Source: Runella limosa DSM 17973
GTDB taxonomy: Bacteria; Bacteroidota; Bacteroidia; Cytophagales; Spirosomataceae
Assembly (NCBI RefSeq): GCF_000482465.1
Contig: NZ_KI519422.1
Location: 186,001 to 250,000 of the forward strand
Direction: 5' to 3'
Length of the DNA: 64,000 nt
Part shown: one piece after another, positions 1 to 8,972 of the stretch
Layout of the letters: each line of letters opens with the position of its first letter
How positions within the stretch are numbered: position 1 is the first letter of the stretch
Made by a program: the position numbers and the translations under genes
The notes under the pieces: model-generated
Told to the model about the DNA's origin: nothing
The model's input: only the letters and a program-made list of their open reading frames with translations
Database searches by the model: none

Positions 1-677
1 GTCAGGTCTCGGTAGCAATCGCCTGTTTCTCCTTGTTCGGTTTCAAATAAATAATAGCGTCCTTGGGTGCACGTGGCACAAATGCGCTGGATTTCCCAGT
101 TGACCCACCGCCAGCGGTAAAAATTCTTTTCGTTGGGGGCATCATCAAAATCGACATAAATATCGTTGCTCGAAACGGTTGTACTCGACCCTGCTGCATT
201 GGGAATCCCTGTGAGGTTAAAATCCTCCGATACGTTTTTGATGGCTGGTACAGAATACATTGTTTCGACATCAGTTTCATATACTTTGCCGTTGGCCAAC
301 TGAAACCGCAATTGGTACGTATTTCCTGCTTTTGCCCGAAAACCATTGGGACAATAGTAGTAACCCGCGAGCCGTTCTTCGAGCTGAATTTCGTCTTTTT
401 GATTGATAATCAGCTTGACGAGGGCTTGCTGCTCAGGGAAATAAGACTGCCGCGCTGGATAGATTTTGGACGTGAAATCGGAGCTTTTGAACGAAGCATC
501 TTTGGGCGTACTAAAAATAGAGATATATTGAGGCTCGTTTAAGTCTGTCAGTGTCCCATCTACCAGCAAGTATTCTTTGGAGGTGTAAATATCTGCATTG
601 AAATCGTCCACGCAGCCGATGAGATAAACCAAGCTACACAAAACTCCCATCGCTATCAATAACCGTTGGCGTATCAT
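1..677 (-). CDS. DUF4249 domain lipoprotein (partial, 3' end beyond window)
   Basis: Read directly on the minus strand from an ATG at 677; the frame stays open to position 1, so the C-terminus lies outside the window. The N-terminus has a hydrophobic stretch ending in a lipobox (LIGC, Cys about residue 22), which implies an outer-membrane-anchored lipoprotein. The visible C-terminal part carries the DUF4249 hallmark DFDDAPNEKNFYRWRW followed by paired cysteines (ICATCTQG). The start overlaps the stop of the upstream GH31 gene as ATGA, implying translational coupling. DUF4249 proteins usually sit beside SusC/TonB-dependent receptors in Bacteroidetes; their biochemical role is unknown. The frame choice is firm: the other open frame at 2..346 breaks this conserved motif. 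Confidence 0.85.
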   Translation of the reverse strand, partial: MIRQRLLIAMGVLCSLVYLIGCVDDFNADIYTSKEYLLVDGTLTDLNEPQYISIFSTPKDASFKSSDFTSKIYPARQSYFPEQQALVKLIINQKDEIQLEERLAGYYYCPNGFRAKAGNTYQLRFQLANGKVYETDVETMYSVPAIKNVSEDFNLTGIPNAAGSSTTVSSNDIYVDFDDAPNEKNFYRWRWVNWEIQRICATCTQGRYYLFETEQGETGDCYRDL

Positions 678-3451
678 AGAATCATCATTTTTTTGGTGGT
701 CACTTCCCCTTTTGTGTTTCTAAGCAGCACGGTAAAAATGCCCTTTTGAGGAGTCGAGGGGAGGCTATGGTGGGTTTGTTGGTATTGGGTCAAGTTACCG
801 AGGGAGTGTTTGTAAACCAAGGTTCCCAGTATATCAATCACTTCAATGGTATAATCGTCGGTTGTAGGGGCGATGATTTGCAAGTTTACTGCGCCAAAGT
901 CCTGGGCTGGATTGGGATAAACAACGAGGGCGTCTTTTGCTGATGGTACAACACTGGTGAGAATCCCCAAATCGGCACGAATGATTTGGACTGAGGCGGT
1001 CTTGTTACAATCCCAATCAAAGGGGATACTCAATTGAAAATTGGGTAAATCGTAATAGGCCGTTTTAGCTTTTAGGGGCGACTCCGTTAAAAAGCTAACG
1101 GGAATCGTTTGCCCATCGAGCAGCACCGCTTTAGGAATGCTGGTTACATTTTTTATTTCCAACAAAATATAACGACTCCCGAGCCCTTGGGCGTAGGTGT
1201 GCGTGCGGGTGAGTGTTACACCGATGGTGTCAGTCTTGGATTTTCCCGCCAGTTTGAGGAGTTCGTAATTTTGATTTGTAAGCGCGTTTGCATCCGTGCC
1301 CTTGTCGTGGAAAATGGTAAAATCGGAGTTAGGTACCGACACATCCTGAAAAAACTTGATGACTAAACTATCCGAAACGTAGGCATCGGTCGAAGACTTA
1401 GCACTGACGGCCATGGGGACAAAACCACCCGCAGGTACATACACGGGGATATTTTCGAGGGCTACATTTTCAAAAATATTACCTCCACCCTGATAAGATT
1501 TCTTTGACCAGAAATCAAACCATTTTCCATTGGGCAATTGCACTTTCCGAACGAGCATTCCGTGAATCATAACGGGAGCGACGAGTAGGTTTTTGCCAAA
1601 AAAGAACTGATCGTCGATGTTTGCTAGGCGGTTGGATGGTTCAAAGTAGTCCATTGAAAGGCACAAAGGCCGCCCCGTTGTGGTGGTGTGATAGGCAAGG
1701 CTGTAAATGTACGGAAGTAGCTGATAGCGAAGCTTTATCGCGGCGCGGGTGTTGTTGTAAAAAGGCTGCGTTAGGATGTATGGTTCGGTAACGTTTCGTT
1801 CACCATTGACGCGCATAATGGGCGAAAACGTCCCAAATTGTGTCCAACGCATGTCCATTTCTTCGTCTTTAGGCGCTTTGTCGGAGGGTGTCACATAACC
1901 CCCAATGTCGGAGTGCATATATGCTAAACCTGAGTAGCCCGCGTGAATCATCATCGGAATTTGGAGGGTAAGCCCTAGCCAATACCGAGCAACATTGCCA
2001 GTCCAAGGCAAAACTCCGTACCGCTGTGCGCCCGTCCAAGCCGAGCTTGAGAGATGAAACAAGCGACTGGCGGGAAAAGCCGCGCGGTGGTTGTCATAGA
2101 TGGTTTTGGCCCAGAGCAACGAGTAAAGATTATGGACTTGTGCCGAGGGAGTATTGTTATGGACAAAAGACGTGGGATGTTGCGGTGGCTCTAGCCCGAC
2201 ACTCGCCCAGCCGCCGATACCGTCGTTTGTCCGAGGAGTTAGTTTACTGGCGAGCCACTGTTGGGTATTGGTTTGAAAAATGTCCAGCAAACTGGTCGTA
2301 TCACCGCCTTGGGTGAGGATACCTGTGGCTGCCGAAAGTGTTTTTGTTAAAAGACGAAGCGAATCTAAACTACGGTAATTCGGGGAGGCTTTGTTGACGT
2401 AGGGTGAGTTCATCACCACTGTTTTTACCCCTTTGGCCAACCAGTTTTTCATCATGTTGGCGGGGGACGGAAAGCCCGTTTGTCCCCAATTCATATTCCC
2501 AAGGTTGTTGGTGTTTCCTTGCCACGGGGTATTGATGATGATGGCATCCAAGGGAAAGCTCTGACTCTGTAAATTGGTAATTACATCGTTTACCTCGCGC
2601 TCGGTACTGTAGCTGCTTTTGGATTGGAGATAGCCCAATGCCCAACGTGGAACCAACGGTTGCCGTCCCGTGAGGGCGGTATATTCGGATAAAATTTCGT
2701 CGTTGTTGGCGCCGTTGATAAAATAATACGACCAGAGTCCTGGGCTGCTTATTTGGGCATCTATTCGGGTAGAGTCCAATGCGCCTAAGTAAGCGCGCAT
2801 GTCGCCAGGGAGCGGACTGTCGAGCAAGAGGCCGTATTGCCCCGAGGCCACAAAAAACGGGATGGTAATGCTTTGAGCCAATCCGAATGTTTGTCCATAG
2901 ATATCATCAAAATACCACGAACGGAAGGTATTGGTAAACTCGGCGACTTTTCCTGTCATATTTACTTTGGACACCCTTCCTCCTGTACCGTGAAAAATTT
3001 CGTTGGGATTGATGACAAACGAGAGCGAAACGTCTTGGTTCTTATAGCCAAAAACGTCTTGTTTGATTTTGGTTTTGCTGTTTGATTTTAGCGCAATCGA
3101 AATCGGGGACTTGGTGATTTCTAATTGGCTAGAAGGGGTAACAATCGTCAGCGTCGAAGGGGTTTCTACCAACTGAAATTGACGCAGTGAAAGCGGTTGG
3201 CCAACGACGGCATAGGAGGTGTCTTGAAAAACGCTGTTGGAAGGAAACTGCGTTACCTTAAAAACGTTGTTCGAGAAGACCTGCACCCGCACTTCGGCCG
3301 ACGAGCCAACTAAGCGGAGTTCGGTATTTTGGGCCGAAAAACGAAGTAAGTTGCCCGCATTTTGTGCTAAAATAGGCCAAGAAAAGCACCCAATAAGCGC
3401 GATTGTTGCCCCAATAAATTTCCACATTCCTGTCCGCACTTTGTTTTTCAT
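674..3451 (-). CDS. GH31-fold secreted protein with T9SS sorting domain, apparently lacking catalytic aspartates
   Basis: A 925-residue protein with a signal sequence (cleavage probably after ILAQ, near residue 30), an N-terminal beta domain, a GH31 (alpha-glucosidase superfamily) barrel at about residues 255-560, C-terminal beta domains, and a T9SS type A sorting domain over the last ~85 residues (starts VVYPNPAQ). Family landmarks are present (HNLYSLLWA, HSDIGGY at 513-519, MRVNGERN), so the fold call is good. The three expected active-site acids are not: the barrel strand reads INTPW (Asn307), the nucleophile motif that is normally W-x-D-x-x-E-P reads WASVGLEPP (415-423), and the acid/base motif normally W-[ST]-G-D reads WTGN (Asn486). 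It is probably a binding or structural protein. It overlaps both neighbouring genes by ATGA. The LIGC near residue 22 could also be read as a lipobox, but the sorting domain argues for signal peptidase I. Confidence 0.88.
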   Translation of the reverse strand: MKNKVRTGMWKFIGATIALIGCFSWPILAQNAGNLLRFSAQNTELRLVGSSAEVRVQVFSNNVFKVTQFPSNSVFQDTSYAVVGQPLSLRQFQLVETPSTLTIVTPSSQLEITKSPISIALKSNSKTKIKQDVFGYKNQDVSLSFVINPNEIFHGTGGRVSKVNMTGKVAEFTNTFRSWYFDDIYGQTFGLAQSITIPFFVASGQYGLLLDSPLPGDMRAYLGALDSTRIDAQISSPGLWSYYFINGANNDEILSEYTALTGRQPLVPRWALGYLQSKSSYSTEREVNDVITNLQSQSFPLDAIIINTPWQGNTNNLGNMNWGQTGFPSPANMMKNWLAKGVKTVVMNSPYVNKASPNYRSLDSLRLLTKTLSAATGILTQGGDTTSLLDIFQTNTQQWLASKLTPRTNDGIGGWASVGLEPPQHPTSFVHNNTPSAQVHNLYSLLWAKTIYDNHRAAFPASRLFHLSSSAWTGAQRYGVLPWTGNVARYWLGLTLQIPMMIHAGYSGLAYMHSDIGGYVTPSDKAPKDEEMDMRWTQFGTFSPIMRVNGERNVTEPYILTQPFYNNTRAAIKLRYQLLPYIYSLAYHTTTTGRPLCLSMDYFEPSNRLANIDDQFFFGKNLLVAPVMIHGMLVRKVQLPNGKWFDFWSKKSYQGGGNIFENVALENIPVYVPAGGFVPMAVSAKSSTDAYVSDSLVIKFFQDVSVPNSDFTIFHDKGTDANALTNQNYELLKLAGKSKTDTIGVTLTRTHTYAQGLGSRYILLEIKNVTSIPKAVLLDGQTIPVSFLTESPLKAKTAYYDLPNFQLSIPFDWDCNKTASVQIIRADLGILTSVVPSAKDALVVYPNPAQDFGAVNLQIIAPTTDDYTIEVIDILGTLVYKHSLGNLTQYQQTHHSLPSTPQKGIFTVLLRNTKGEVTTKKMMIL

Positions 3452-6400
3452 AGCGTGGGTTTGGGCTGTTCTATTTTAAATAATTGTGGTATGGAATTGT
3501 TCAATAAACTAATCACGTATGGCGTGCCATTGACCTTGACGGGTTTTAGTTGGGTCATTTCGCCCTGCGGAGTAAAGCCCGAAAAGTGGTCGGAGACTGC
3601 GGCAAAAACGCCTTTTCCCTTGTTGATAAGAATTTTTCCCTTGAAAGCGTCCAAACGCGAAAACTGAGGAATGAAATTGTAGTTGTTGCCTCCCAGCAAA
3701 ATATCTTTCAATCCATCGTTGTTGATATCGACGCAGTAGGTCGCGTTGATGCACGAAATCTGGGCTTCCACAGGAAGTATTGATAGGCTAAAATTGCCTT
3801 TGCCGTCGTTGATGGCTACGGCAGAGTGCATGTAGTTTACTTGTTTGACCGTTGCTTTTGAAAGTACTTCGGACGTAAATAAATCCTTTAGCCTTTTGGT
3901 CGCGTACGCCGAGTGTTTCAAACTTTCTTTTTTCAAAATCGGAAACTGCTCCATCATTTCGCGTTTCAGGAGCACAGGACTATCTTCGTCCTCAACGGTT
4001 TTGGTTAAGATTTTATCGGTTAATCCATTGTTGTCAAAATCGCTTACCCAAATTTTGATAGGGCTGTTTTCGGAAGCGCGCAACATGAAGTTATCGCCGA
4101 TGTTTCCTAGTACCAAATCCAAATCTTTATCGTTGTCGATGTCCACGGCTTCGATTCTTCCCCAAAAGCCTTGGTAATCTTCTAAACCTGTTTTGATTTG
4201 GGTAAAAGCTCCGTTTTGGTACGCAAAAGTCATGGGATTCATCCAATCACCGACTACTGTGAGTTCTTTGTTACCATCGCCGTTGATGTCTTCCCAAGCA
4301 GCGTCACGAATCATGCCCAAGGTTTGGAAACTTTCGGGGGTACTGTCTTTGAATTTGAGGTTACCAAGGTTTTCAAAAACGTAGCTGACGGGAGAAAGTC
4401 CGTAGGTTTTGGGCAAACTTCGGCTACCGACAAACAAGTCTAAGTCGCCGTCTTTGTCATAATCCATCGGAATCACAACGCTGGTATTCATGCCGTTTGG
4501 TGGCAGGGCGTTGGCGGCGAGGGAGAAGTTGCCTTTGCCGTCGTTGGCATACAAGCGGTCGTTTAAACCTCGTTGTTTAGGGTCAAGTTCGTTTCCTCCT
4601 GCCCCAATGTATAAATCTAAGTCACCGTCTTTGTCGGCGTCGAAAAACACAGCTTCAGTATCTTCAAAATATTTAAAGTCTTCAAAAATCTTTTGTTCCG
4701 ATTTTTTGAACGAGCCGTTGACTTGCAAATACAACTGCCCCGCTTGGTTGGCCGCCCCGCAAATGTAAATGTCTTCGGTACCGTCGTTGTTAACATCTCC
4801 TACGGCAGCCCTTGGGCCTTCTTTTGATAGCTTAACGGGGATGTTTTTTTCTTGGTAAAAATCTTCGTAATCGTTTTCCTTATGGGTGTCGAAGGGAGCA
4901 TCGGTTTTTGCCAAATAGAGCGACAATCGCTCAACAGGGGTAGGAGCGGGGAGCTTTTTACCACTACTAATGCTCAGTTCGTGGGTTCGGTCAACGGGCA
5001 GGTTGTTAAGTTTGCTGATGCGGCCATCGTACCAAGTAATGGTTACGGAGTCGATTTTAGTATTTGCACCAAGACCCAGCGTTACGGGATATTCGGTACT
5101 TGACTGAAAGCCCCGCGCAGGCATGATATTTTTGCTTAAAATTTGGTCTTTTACATAGACTTTTAGCTGCGTTCCAATCGCATCGCGGTTTTTATCTTCG
5201 CCTTTTAGTTTAAACTTGACGTAGTGAATATTTTTGTCTTCGTTGGTTTTGTTGCGATACACAAACGCTTTTTGGTTGACGTTGTTGACGACCAAATCCA
5301 GATCCCCGTCATTGTCCAAATCGGCATAAGCTGCCCCATTGGAAAAGGAAGGCGTTCCAAATCCAAAACTTTTGCTGGCTTCTTCAAATTTGAGGTTGCC
5401 TTTGTTATGGAAAAAATTGTTGACAATGGGGCGTGAGGGCATTTGATTGATAATGGCATCAAAGCTCTTTTTCTCTCCTGAGAGCACCATTGTTTGGGCT
5501 ACTTCGTCGGCAAAGAAGTCAATAAAATCTTGGTCAATGACGTCGTTATAAATACCGTTAGATACATAGATGTCGGTTTTCATGTCGTTGTCGGCATCAA
5601 ACATCAATGCCCCCCAACTCCAGTCGCTCGCTTCAACGCCGCTCAGGCACGCAATCTCGCTGTAAGTGCCGTCTTGGTTGTTGAGCTGTAAGGCGTTTTG
5701 CATAAACTGATTGTAAAACCCTTTCTTTTGTTTGAGTTTGAAGATGTAATGGCTTTCAAACGAGGTGGTGCTTTTAAGGCGAGTTTCGTCGATGGGAAGC
5801 ATGTCGGTCGTAAAAATATCCGAGTAGCCATCGTTATTAATATCGGCAAAATCAGCCCCCATGGAGGCCAAGCTGGTGTGCCCGATTCGTTGTTCTATTT
5901 CTTCTTTAAATGTCCCGTTGCGTTGATTGATATAGAGATAATCTTTTTCAAAAAAGTCATTTGAAATATAAATATCGGGGTAGTTGTCATTGTTGAGGTC
6001 ACCGACGGTCACGCCCAATCCAAACCCAATCAAACTTCCATAAATCCCTGCTTGCTCACTGACATCGACAAACTTGTTGTTGTCGTTTCTAAGTAATTTA
6101 TCCCCGCCACCTTTTAAGTAATCTTTGACAGGCCAGTCTTTGGCGCGTAAGTCACGGTTGTTGTCGTAGTTGAGGGTATTGACAGGGATGAAGCTATTGT
6201 TCAAAATATAACAGTCCAAATCACCGTCGAGGTCGTAGTCAAAAAAGGCGGCGTGGGTAGTATAGCCATCTTCATCGAGGCCAAATTCTTTGGCTTTTTC
6301 GGTGAAGGTCATATCGCCATTGTTGATATAAAGCGAATTGCCCTGGTTTTTGATGCGTTTGTCAATGCCCGCATTACAGACATAAATATCCAACAAACCA

Positions 6401-6771
6401 TCGTAGTTAATGTCCACCATCACCACACCCGTGCTCCACTTGCCTGCCTCGGCAACGCCTGCTTTTTTGGTAATATCCTCAAACTTAAAATTGCCTTTGT
6501 TGAGGTAGAGTTTATTTTCACCCATGTTCGACGTCATATAAACATCGGGTAGCCCGTCGTTGTTGACATCACCTATTCCCACACCACCTCCGTTGTAGAA
6601 GTTACGGTAGTTGAAGATGTTGAAGTCTTCGCTGTTGGTTACCTTATTTTCAAAATCAATACCCGAACTGGTTACCGATTCAAAAAGCCCCTCGGTAGCA
6701 TCTTCACTTTGGCAACTGGTGAAACCAATGGCGAATAAACTAAGGCAGATATATAGACGAGAATGACGCAT
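3448..6771 (-). CDS. VCBS/FG-GAP repeat lipoprotein with ASPIC/UnbV domain
   Basis: A 1107-residue protein with a lipoprotein signal (lipobox FTSC, Cys20). Two runs of VCBS/FG-GAP repeats are recognisable by calcium-binding loops such as DVNNDGLPDVY, DINYDGLLDIY, DYDLDGDLDCY, DLDNDGDLDLV and DADKDGDLDLY. Between them, at roughly residues 530-610, is an ASPIC/UnbV (CRTAC1-like) domain (AIGTQLKVYV ... TITWYDGR). The VCBS-UnbV-VCBS order and the ~1100-residue length are typical of Bacteroidetes proteins encoded beside susCD pairs. It is likely a surface-exposed beta-propeller lipoprotein; the ligand is unknown. Its stop overlaps the GH31 start by ATGA and it follows the small lipoprotein gene by 23 bp, so it is part of the susCD operon. 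Confidence 0.93.
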   Translation of the reverse strand: MRHSRLYICLSLFAIGFTSCQSEDATEGLFESVTSSGIDFENKVTNSEDFNIFNYRNFYNGGGVGIGDVNNDGLPDVYMTSNMGENKLYLNKGNFKFEDITKKAGVAEAGKWSTGVVMVDINYDGLLDIYVCNAGIDKRIKNQGNSLYINNGDMTFTEKAKEFGLDEDGYTTHAAFFDYDLDGDLDCYILNNSFIPVNTLNYDNNRDLRAKDWPVKDYLKGGGDKLLRNDNNKFVDVSEQAGIYGSLIGFGLGVTVGDLNNDNYPDIYISNDFFEKDYLYINQRNGTFKEEIEQRIGHTSLASMGADFADINNDGYSDIFTTDMLPIDETRLKSTTSFESHYIFKLKQKKGFYNQFMQNALQLNNQDGTYSEIACLSGVEASDWSWGALMFDADNDMKTDIYVSNGIYNDVIDQDFIDFFADEVAQTMVLSGEKKSFDAIINQMPSRPIVNNFFHNKGNLKFEEASKSFGFGTPSFSNGAAYADLDNDGDLDLVVNNVNQKAFVYRNKTNEDKNIHYVKFKLKGEDKNRDAIGTQLKVYVKDQILSKNIMPARGFQSSTEYPVTLGLGANTKIDSVTITWYDGRISKLNNLPVDRTHELSISSGKKLPAPTPVERLSLYLAKTDAPFDTHKENDYEDFYQEKNIPVKLSKEGPRAAVGDVNNDGTEDIYICGAANQAGQLYLQVNGSFKKSEQKIFEDFKYFEDTEAVFFDADKDGDLDLYIGAGGNELDPKQRGLNDRLYANDGKGNFSLAANALPPNGMNTSVVIPMDYDKDGDLDLFVGSRSLPKTYGLSPVSYVFENLGNLKFKDSTPESFQTLGMIRDAAWEDINGDGNKELTVVGDWMNPMTFAYQNGAFTQIKTGLEDYQGFWGRIEAVDIDNDKDLDLVLGNIGDNFMLRASENSPIKIWVSDFDNNGLTDKILTKTVEDEDSPVLLKREMMEQFPILKKESLKHSAYATKRLKDLFTSEVLSKATVKQVNYMHSAVAINDGKGNFSLSILPVEAQISCINATYCVDINNDGLKDILLGGNNYNFIPQFSRLDAFKGKILINKGKGVFAAVSDHFSGFTPQGEMTQLKPVKVNGTPYVISLLNNSIPQLFKIEQPKPTL

Positions 6772-6794
6772 GAATGAAATAAGTACGAGATGAA

Positions 6795-7370
6795 TTAAAA
6801 GTAAAGTTGCTGAGGCGTGAGTCCTTGGACTTTTAAAAGGGGCTTTTTATAGACAATGACTCCTTCCACAGGTTTCCACGTCGCAGGGTTTCCCATGGTG
6901 GTATATTCTCCCACTTGTCCTTTGAGACGTAAAATAGCTTTTTCTTCGGATAATGCTTCGAGCGTTATTTCGCCCGATGTCATAATGTATCCTAAACCGC
7001 GACGATTGGCGGGGTCGGTTATGCGCCCAATCATGGCACTGGCTTGGGTTTGATTATTGGTATCAACGGCTTTGGTGATGGGCTTGGTCGCAAACCATTG
7101 GTCTCCGCCGATGGCAATTACGGTGTTCCCTTGAAACTGGTCGGTAATATTGATACGAAAAGCGTGGTCGAAGGCTGTGATTTCTCCTTTAAAAACACTA
7201 CTGTCGCTGTAAAATGGCTGATTATCAATGGTAAATAGTACTTTGGCTTCGCCTTCTTTTAAGGTAGCGAGCACTTCAGTAACATTTGGGGAAGAGGAGG
7301 TCGAACAACTTAGAGAGATGTTTCCAACGATTAAAAGAGCTAAGTAAAATTGGCGTGTACGTAATTTCAT
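6795..7370 (-). CDS. Small lipoprotein in susCD operon, function unknown
   Basis: A 191-residue protein with a clear lipoprotein signal (hydrophobic segment then SLSC, Cys22, followed by Ser-rich residues). The mature part alternates beta-strand-like hydrophobic segments (AKVLFTI, HAFRINI, NTVIAIGG, GYIMTSGEITL) and looks like a compact beta-sandwich; I do not recognise the family. It lies 82 bp downstream of susD, across a terminator-like hairpin, and 23 bp upstream of the VCBS/UnbV gene. It could be an accessory surface lipoprotein for the SusCD transporter, by position only. Confidence 0.8.
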   Translation of the reverse strand: MKLRTRQFYLALLIVGNISLSCSTSSSPNVTEVLATLKEGEAKVLFTIDNQPFYSDSSVFKGEITAFDHAFRINITDQFQGNTVIAIGGDQWFATKPITKAVDTNNQTQASAMIGRITDPANRRGLGYIMTSGEITLEALSEEKAILRLKGQVGEYTTMGNPATWKPVEGVIVYKKPLLKVQGLTPQQLYF

Positions 7371-7394
7371 AATAGGTGGGGAAAGTCACTAAAA

Positions 7395-7426
7395 GAAAAA
7401 TGCCCGATGTGATTCGAGCATTTTTC
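7395..7426 (-). terminator. Hairpin between susD and downstream operon genes (attenuator-like)
   Basis: On the minus strand the arms GAAAAATGCTCGA and TCGGGCATTTTTC pair over 13 bp with one G-T wobble, a 6-nt loop and a short T run after the stem. It lies 27 bp after the susD stop. Because same-strand genes continue with only a small gap, it probably acts as a partial terminator that keeps susCD transcripts more abundant than the distal genes. Confidence 0.7.
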
Positions 7427-7452
7427 TTTGAATTTATAACTACTAAAGCGGA

Positions 7453-8949
7453 TTAATACCCTTGATTTTGTTTCAAGTTCGGGTTAGAAACAAGCGCGAT
7501 AGCAGGGATTGGGAACAACACAGTGTAGGCTTCTTTGTTGTCGGCACCAGCACCTGTAGTGAACTTACCGTAGCGAACTTCTACAGTACGTTTGCCACCT
7601 TCCCAGTACAATTCGCGACCGATTTCGTCGAACATACCGTCAGTGTTAACTGAAGTAAGTGCTTTTGCTTTGCGGGCAGTTCTGATAGAGTTTACAGTTA
7701 CCAACGCACCAGCAGCATCGCCACCACGAAGTTGAGCTTCTGCTTTCATCATAAGTGCTTCAGCATAACGCATCAAGATGTACTTACCAGCGGTTGCAGG
7801 GTGGTACTTGATAGCGCGGATACCTTTATCGGTAGCAGCACCTGCCAAAGGTACGTCACGAGTGAACGAAAGTACTTTTTGTGTACGTGTATCAACGAGG
7901 TCTTTACCTTTATCGTCGATTTGCTTTCCAATCAAGAAGCCATAACCGATACCAGAAAATTCTGTACCATCACCTTTGGCAGGTTTACCGATACGTGAAT
8001 CATCTTTCTCGAACTTGTCGTAGAAATCAGCCAATGTAGTAAAGCCATTCCATCCCGATGGGTTTTGGTTGTAGTGCAACGTCATAAACCAACGGTTCTG
8101 AGGAGTACCTTCCAAGCTCACGAAAATGGTCTCCGAGTTGCCATTTTTCGAGAACGCGTTGAAGTAGTCAGTGTCAAGTTTGTAACCATCGGCAGTGATA
8201 GCATTTACGTAAGTTGCTACTTTGTCCATGTCAGCTTTGTCAAATGTATATGGACCTGCTGGAGTCGAAGCCTTGTAAACTGCCTTGTTTAAGTACAATT
8301 TTGCAAGTAGGAAGTTGGCAGCAGCCTTATTAGCCACGCCGTTGGTTGCCGACGGGCCTGCTTTTACTAACACAGGAAGTGCTTCTTCTAAATCTTTTAC
8401 GATAAAGTCGAATGCTTCTGAGCGAGTCATGACACGAGGAAGGTCATCAACCCCTTGTGTAAACTCTCTGAAAGGAACTTGACCGTAGAAGTCCATTACC
8501 TGATACATGTTAAATGCACGCAAGAACTTAGCTTCTGCTTTTTGAGCCGCTGTTGCGGTTGTAGAAGCCAAAATTTCGGTGGTTTTAAACACGCGAGAGT
8601 TCAAGCTATTCCAAGTATCACGAACTTGTTGGTGGGTTGCATCCCAAGTATGTTGGTCAAGTGTACGCCATACGCCATTGTCACCCCAGTCAACCCCACG
8701 TGTAGGAGGAATCATTTCGGCAGAGGTGTGCATACCTAAAGCGTACGCATTGGCTTGGTCAGTATAAAATCCTAAATCTTTGTAGGCAGATTCTAATAGA
8801 CCAACGGGGTCTCCTGCAACAGGAGTACCACCTTCCGACTGTCTAACGATAGAGTCTTTTTCGTTGTTTACTAAATCAGTACAAGAAGTAATGGTAGTCA
8901 AGCCTAGCCCAACTATCAAGGTTCTTACTATGTATTTATTAGTCTTCAT
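7453..8949 (-). CDS. SusD/RagB family outer-membrane nutrient-binding lipoprotein
   Basis: A 498-residue lipoprotein (lipobox TSC after TTI, about Cys23) with SusD/RagB features: an alpha-helical TPR-like N-terminal half (AKFLRAFNMYQVMDFYGQVPF, AAANFLLAKLYLNKA), a central loop-rich region, and the C-terminal signature ILMRYAEALMMKAEAQ followed by IGRELYWEGGKR. The end, FPIPAIALVSNPNLKQNQGY, is typical of the family. It binds substrate at the cell surface as the lid of the adjacent SusC channel. It is 23 bp downstream of susC. The transported glycan or other nutrient cannot be told from sequence. Confidence 0.96.
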   Translation of the reverse strand: MKTNKYIVRTLIVGLGLTTITSCTDLVNNEKDSIVRQSEGGTPVAGDPVGLLESAYKDLGFYTDQANAYALGMHTSAEMIPPTRGVDWGDNGVWRTLDQHTWDATHQQVRDTWNSLNSRVFKTTEILASTTATAAQKAEAKFLRAFNMYQVMDFYGQVPFREFTQGVDDLPRVMTRSEAFDFIVKDLEEALPVLVKAGPSATNGVANKAAANFLLAKLYLNKAVYKASTPAGPYTFDKADMDKVATYVNAITADGYKLDTDYFNAFSKNGNSETIFVSLEGTPQNRWFMTLHYNQNPSGWNGFTTLADFYDKFEKDDSRIGKPAKGDGTEFSGIGYGFLIGKQIDDKGKDLVDTRTQKVLSFTRDVPLAGAATDKGIRAIKYHPATAGKYILMRYAEALMMKAEAQLRGGDAAGALVTVNSIRTARKAKALTSVNTDGMFDEIGRELYWEGGKRTVEVRYGKFTTGAGADNKEAYTVLFPIPAIALVSNPNLKQNQGY

Positions 8950-8972
8950 TTTTTTGATTTTTTTGTTGGTTC

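Noticed and set aside
2-346. Open frame of 114 codons at the left edge, minus strand
   Set aside because: The overlapping frame from 677 carries a lipobox and the DUF4249 motif; this one has neither.
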